Assembly (NCBI RefSeq): GCF_030848945.1
Contig: NZ_JANHAX010000004.1
Coordinates: 30,001 to 94,000 of the forward strand
DNA from: Marimonas arenosa
Lineage (GTDB): Bacteria; Pseudomonadota; Alphaproteobacteria; Rhodobacterales; Rhodobacteraceae
DNA length: 64,000 nucleotides
Reading direction: 5' to 3'
The position numbers and the translations under genes are program-made. Below, one piece after another: positions 63,633 through 64,000 of this stretch. How positions within the stretch are numbered: position 1 is the first letter of the stretch; each line of letters starts with the position of its first letter. The notes under the pieces are model-generated. The model did no database searches, was not told the DNA's origin, and worked only from the letters and a program-made list of their open reading frames with translations.

Positions 63633-64000
63633 AGAGTGGGCCTGTTTTTCGACTCCGCTTTAACGGCTTTCTCGGCCGAGGAAAAGGTGGGCGGGAGCGC
63701 GAGAATCCGCGCGATCTGATCACGCAGCCAGGTATGAGCCGGATCATGGCTGGCGCGACGGTGCCAGACCATGCAGAGCTGGGCCGGGGCGATGGGCATT
63801 GGTGGGCGAAAGATGTCCAGCCCGAGCCGCTGCGCCGCGCGCCGGGCGAGCTGGGTCGGTAGCAGCGCGACCAGGTCGCTGTCGGCCACCGCGTTGTAGA
63901 CACCCGAGAAGACCGGCATCGTCATCACGACCCGGCGTTCACGACCGACGGCGGCAAGCGCGGCATCGCCCATGCCGCGCACCCGGCCTTCGGGCGAGAA
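63629..64000 (-). CDS. LysR-family regulator, C-terminal part (5' end outside window)
   Basis: About 123 residues of the effector-binding domain are visible: VVMTMPVFSGVYNAVADSDLVALLPTQLARR and the usual LysR ending PPMPIAPAQLCMVWHRRASHDPAHTWLRDQI. The frame continues to the window edge (FSPEGR before the first internal GTG), so the DNA-binding half lies beyond it. It precedes and overlaps the metallophosphatase gene. Confidence 0.85.
   Translation of the reverse strand, partial: FSPEGRVRGMGDAALAAVGRERRVVMTMPVFSGVYNAVADSDLVALLPTQLARRAAQRLGLDIFRPPMPIAPAQLCMVWHRRASHDPAHTWLRDQIARILALPPTFSSAEKAVKAESKNRPTL

Overview
The window looks like a chromosomal segment of a marine alphaproteobacterium, most likely Rhodobacteraceae (Roseobacter group). 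It is GC-rich, with ATGA start/stop overlaps inside operons. It carries the 3' half of an rRNA operon with an initiator tRNA close by, the L-threonate (ltn/otn) pathway, PncA/PncB, a YfhM-PbpC pair and a YhhQ transporter. I cannot name a genus from sequence reading alone.

Layout. 1-1610: end of the 23S rRNA gene, 5S rRNA and an intrinsic terminator; then a family-2 glycosyltransferase and tRNA-fMet. 3367-8078: a four-gene L-threonate/tetronate catabolic operon (ltnD-otnK-otnC-otnI) divergent from a LacI-type regulator, with a striking symmetric operator/promoter between them. 8201-11942: a small coiled-coil protein and two unrelated phosphate transporters (PNaS and Pit). 12276-16778: a secreted tail-fibre-like protein and a very large regulator (winged helix, degenerate nucleotidyl-cyclase domain, AAA ATPase, TPRs). 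16919-17617: an atypical SDR.

17915-27672 is the most unusual block. It is a nine-gene same-strand cluster with an SCP2-like protein, a periplasmic adaptor, an RND permease with a long repeat-bearing C-terminal tail, a secreted Pro/Gly-rich protein, three secreted Gly/Tyr/Trp-rich proteins resembling sulfur-globule envelope proteins, a TPR membrane protein and a Met-rich coiled-coil membrane protein. It reads as one envelope machine of unknown cargo. No sulfur-oxidation gene is in the window to fix its role.

28194-30897: exopolysaccharide genes (sugar transferase, epimerase, Wza-type export lipoprotein). 30942-33570: a nitrate/sulfonate/taurine-type ABC importer. 33864-40105: a HET-C-like secreted protein, TrhO, PncA, a hybrid histidine kinase and PncB. 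40102-41862: one AT-rich AIPR-family gene (putative phage defence) inserted directly at the pncB stop codon. 41897-43301: ArfB, a tandem-repeat element, a structured RNA resembling 6S RNA with its own terminator, and YhhQ. 43377-46494: phytase-like esterase, MepA and an MFS transporter. 46648-49847: YggT, RecQ, YaaA. 49889-59733: hybrid kinase divergent from an alpha-2-macroglobulin/PBP1C operon. 59786-64000: thiolase, a membrane protein with beta-helix-like repeats, a metallophosphatase and the 3' end of a LysR-type regulator that runs off the window.

Most genes are ordinary core or niche metabolism. The items I would look at first are the RND/SCP2/globule-protein cluster, the AIPR islet, the structured RNA near 42.5 kb, the two-copy WLAP mini-ORF repeat and the double LacI operator.
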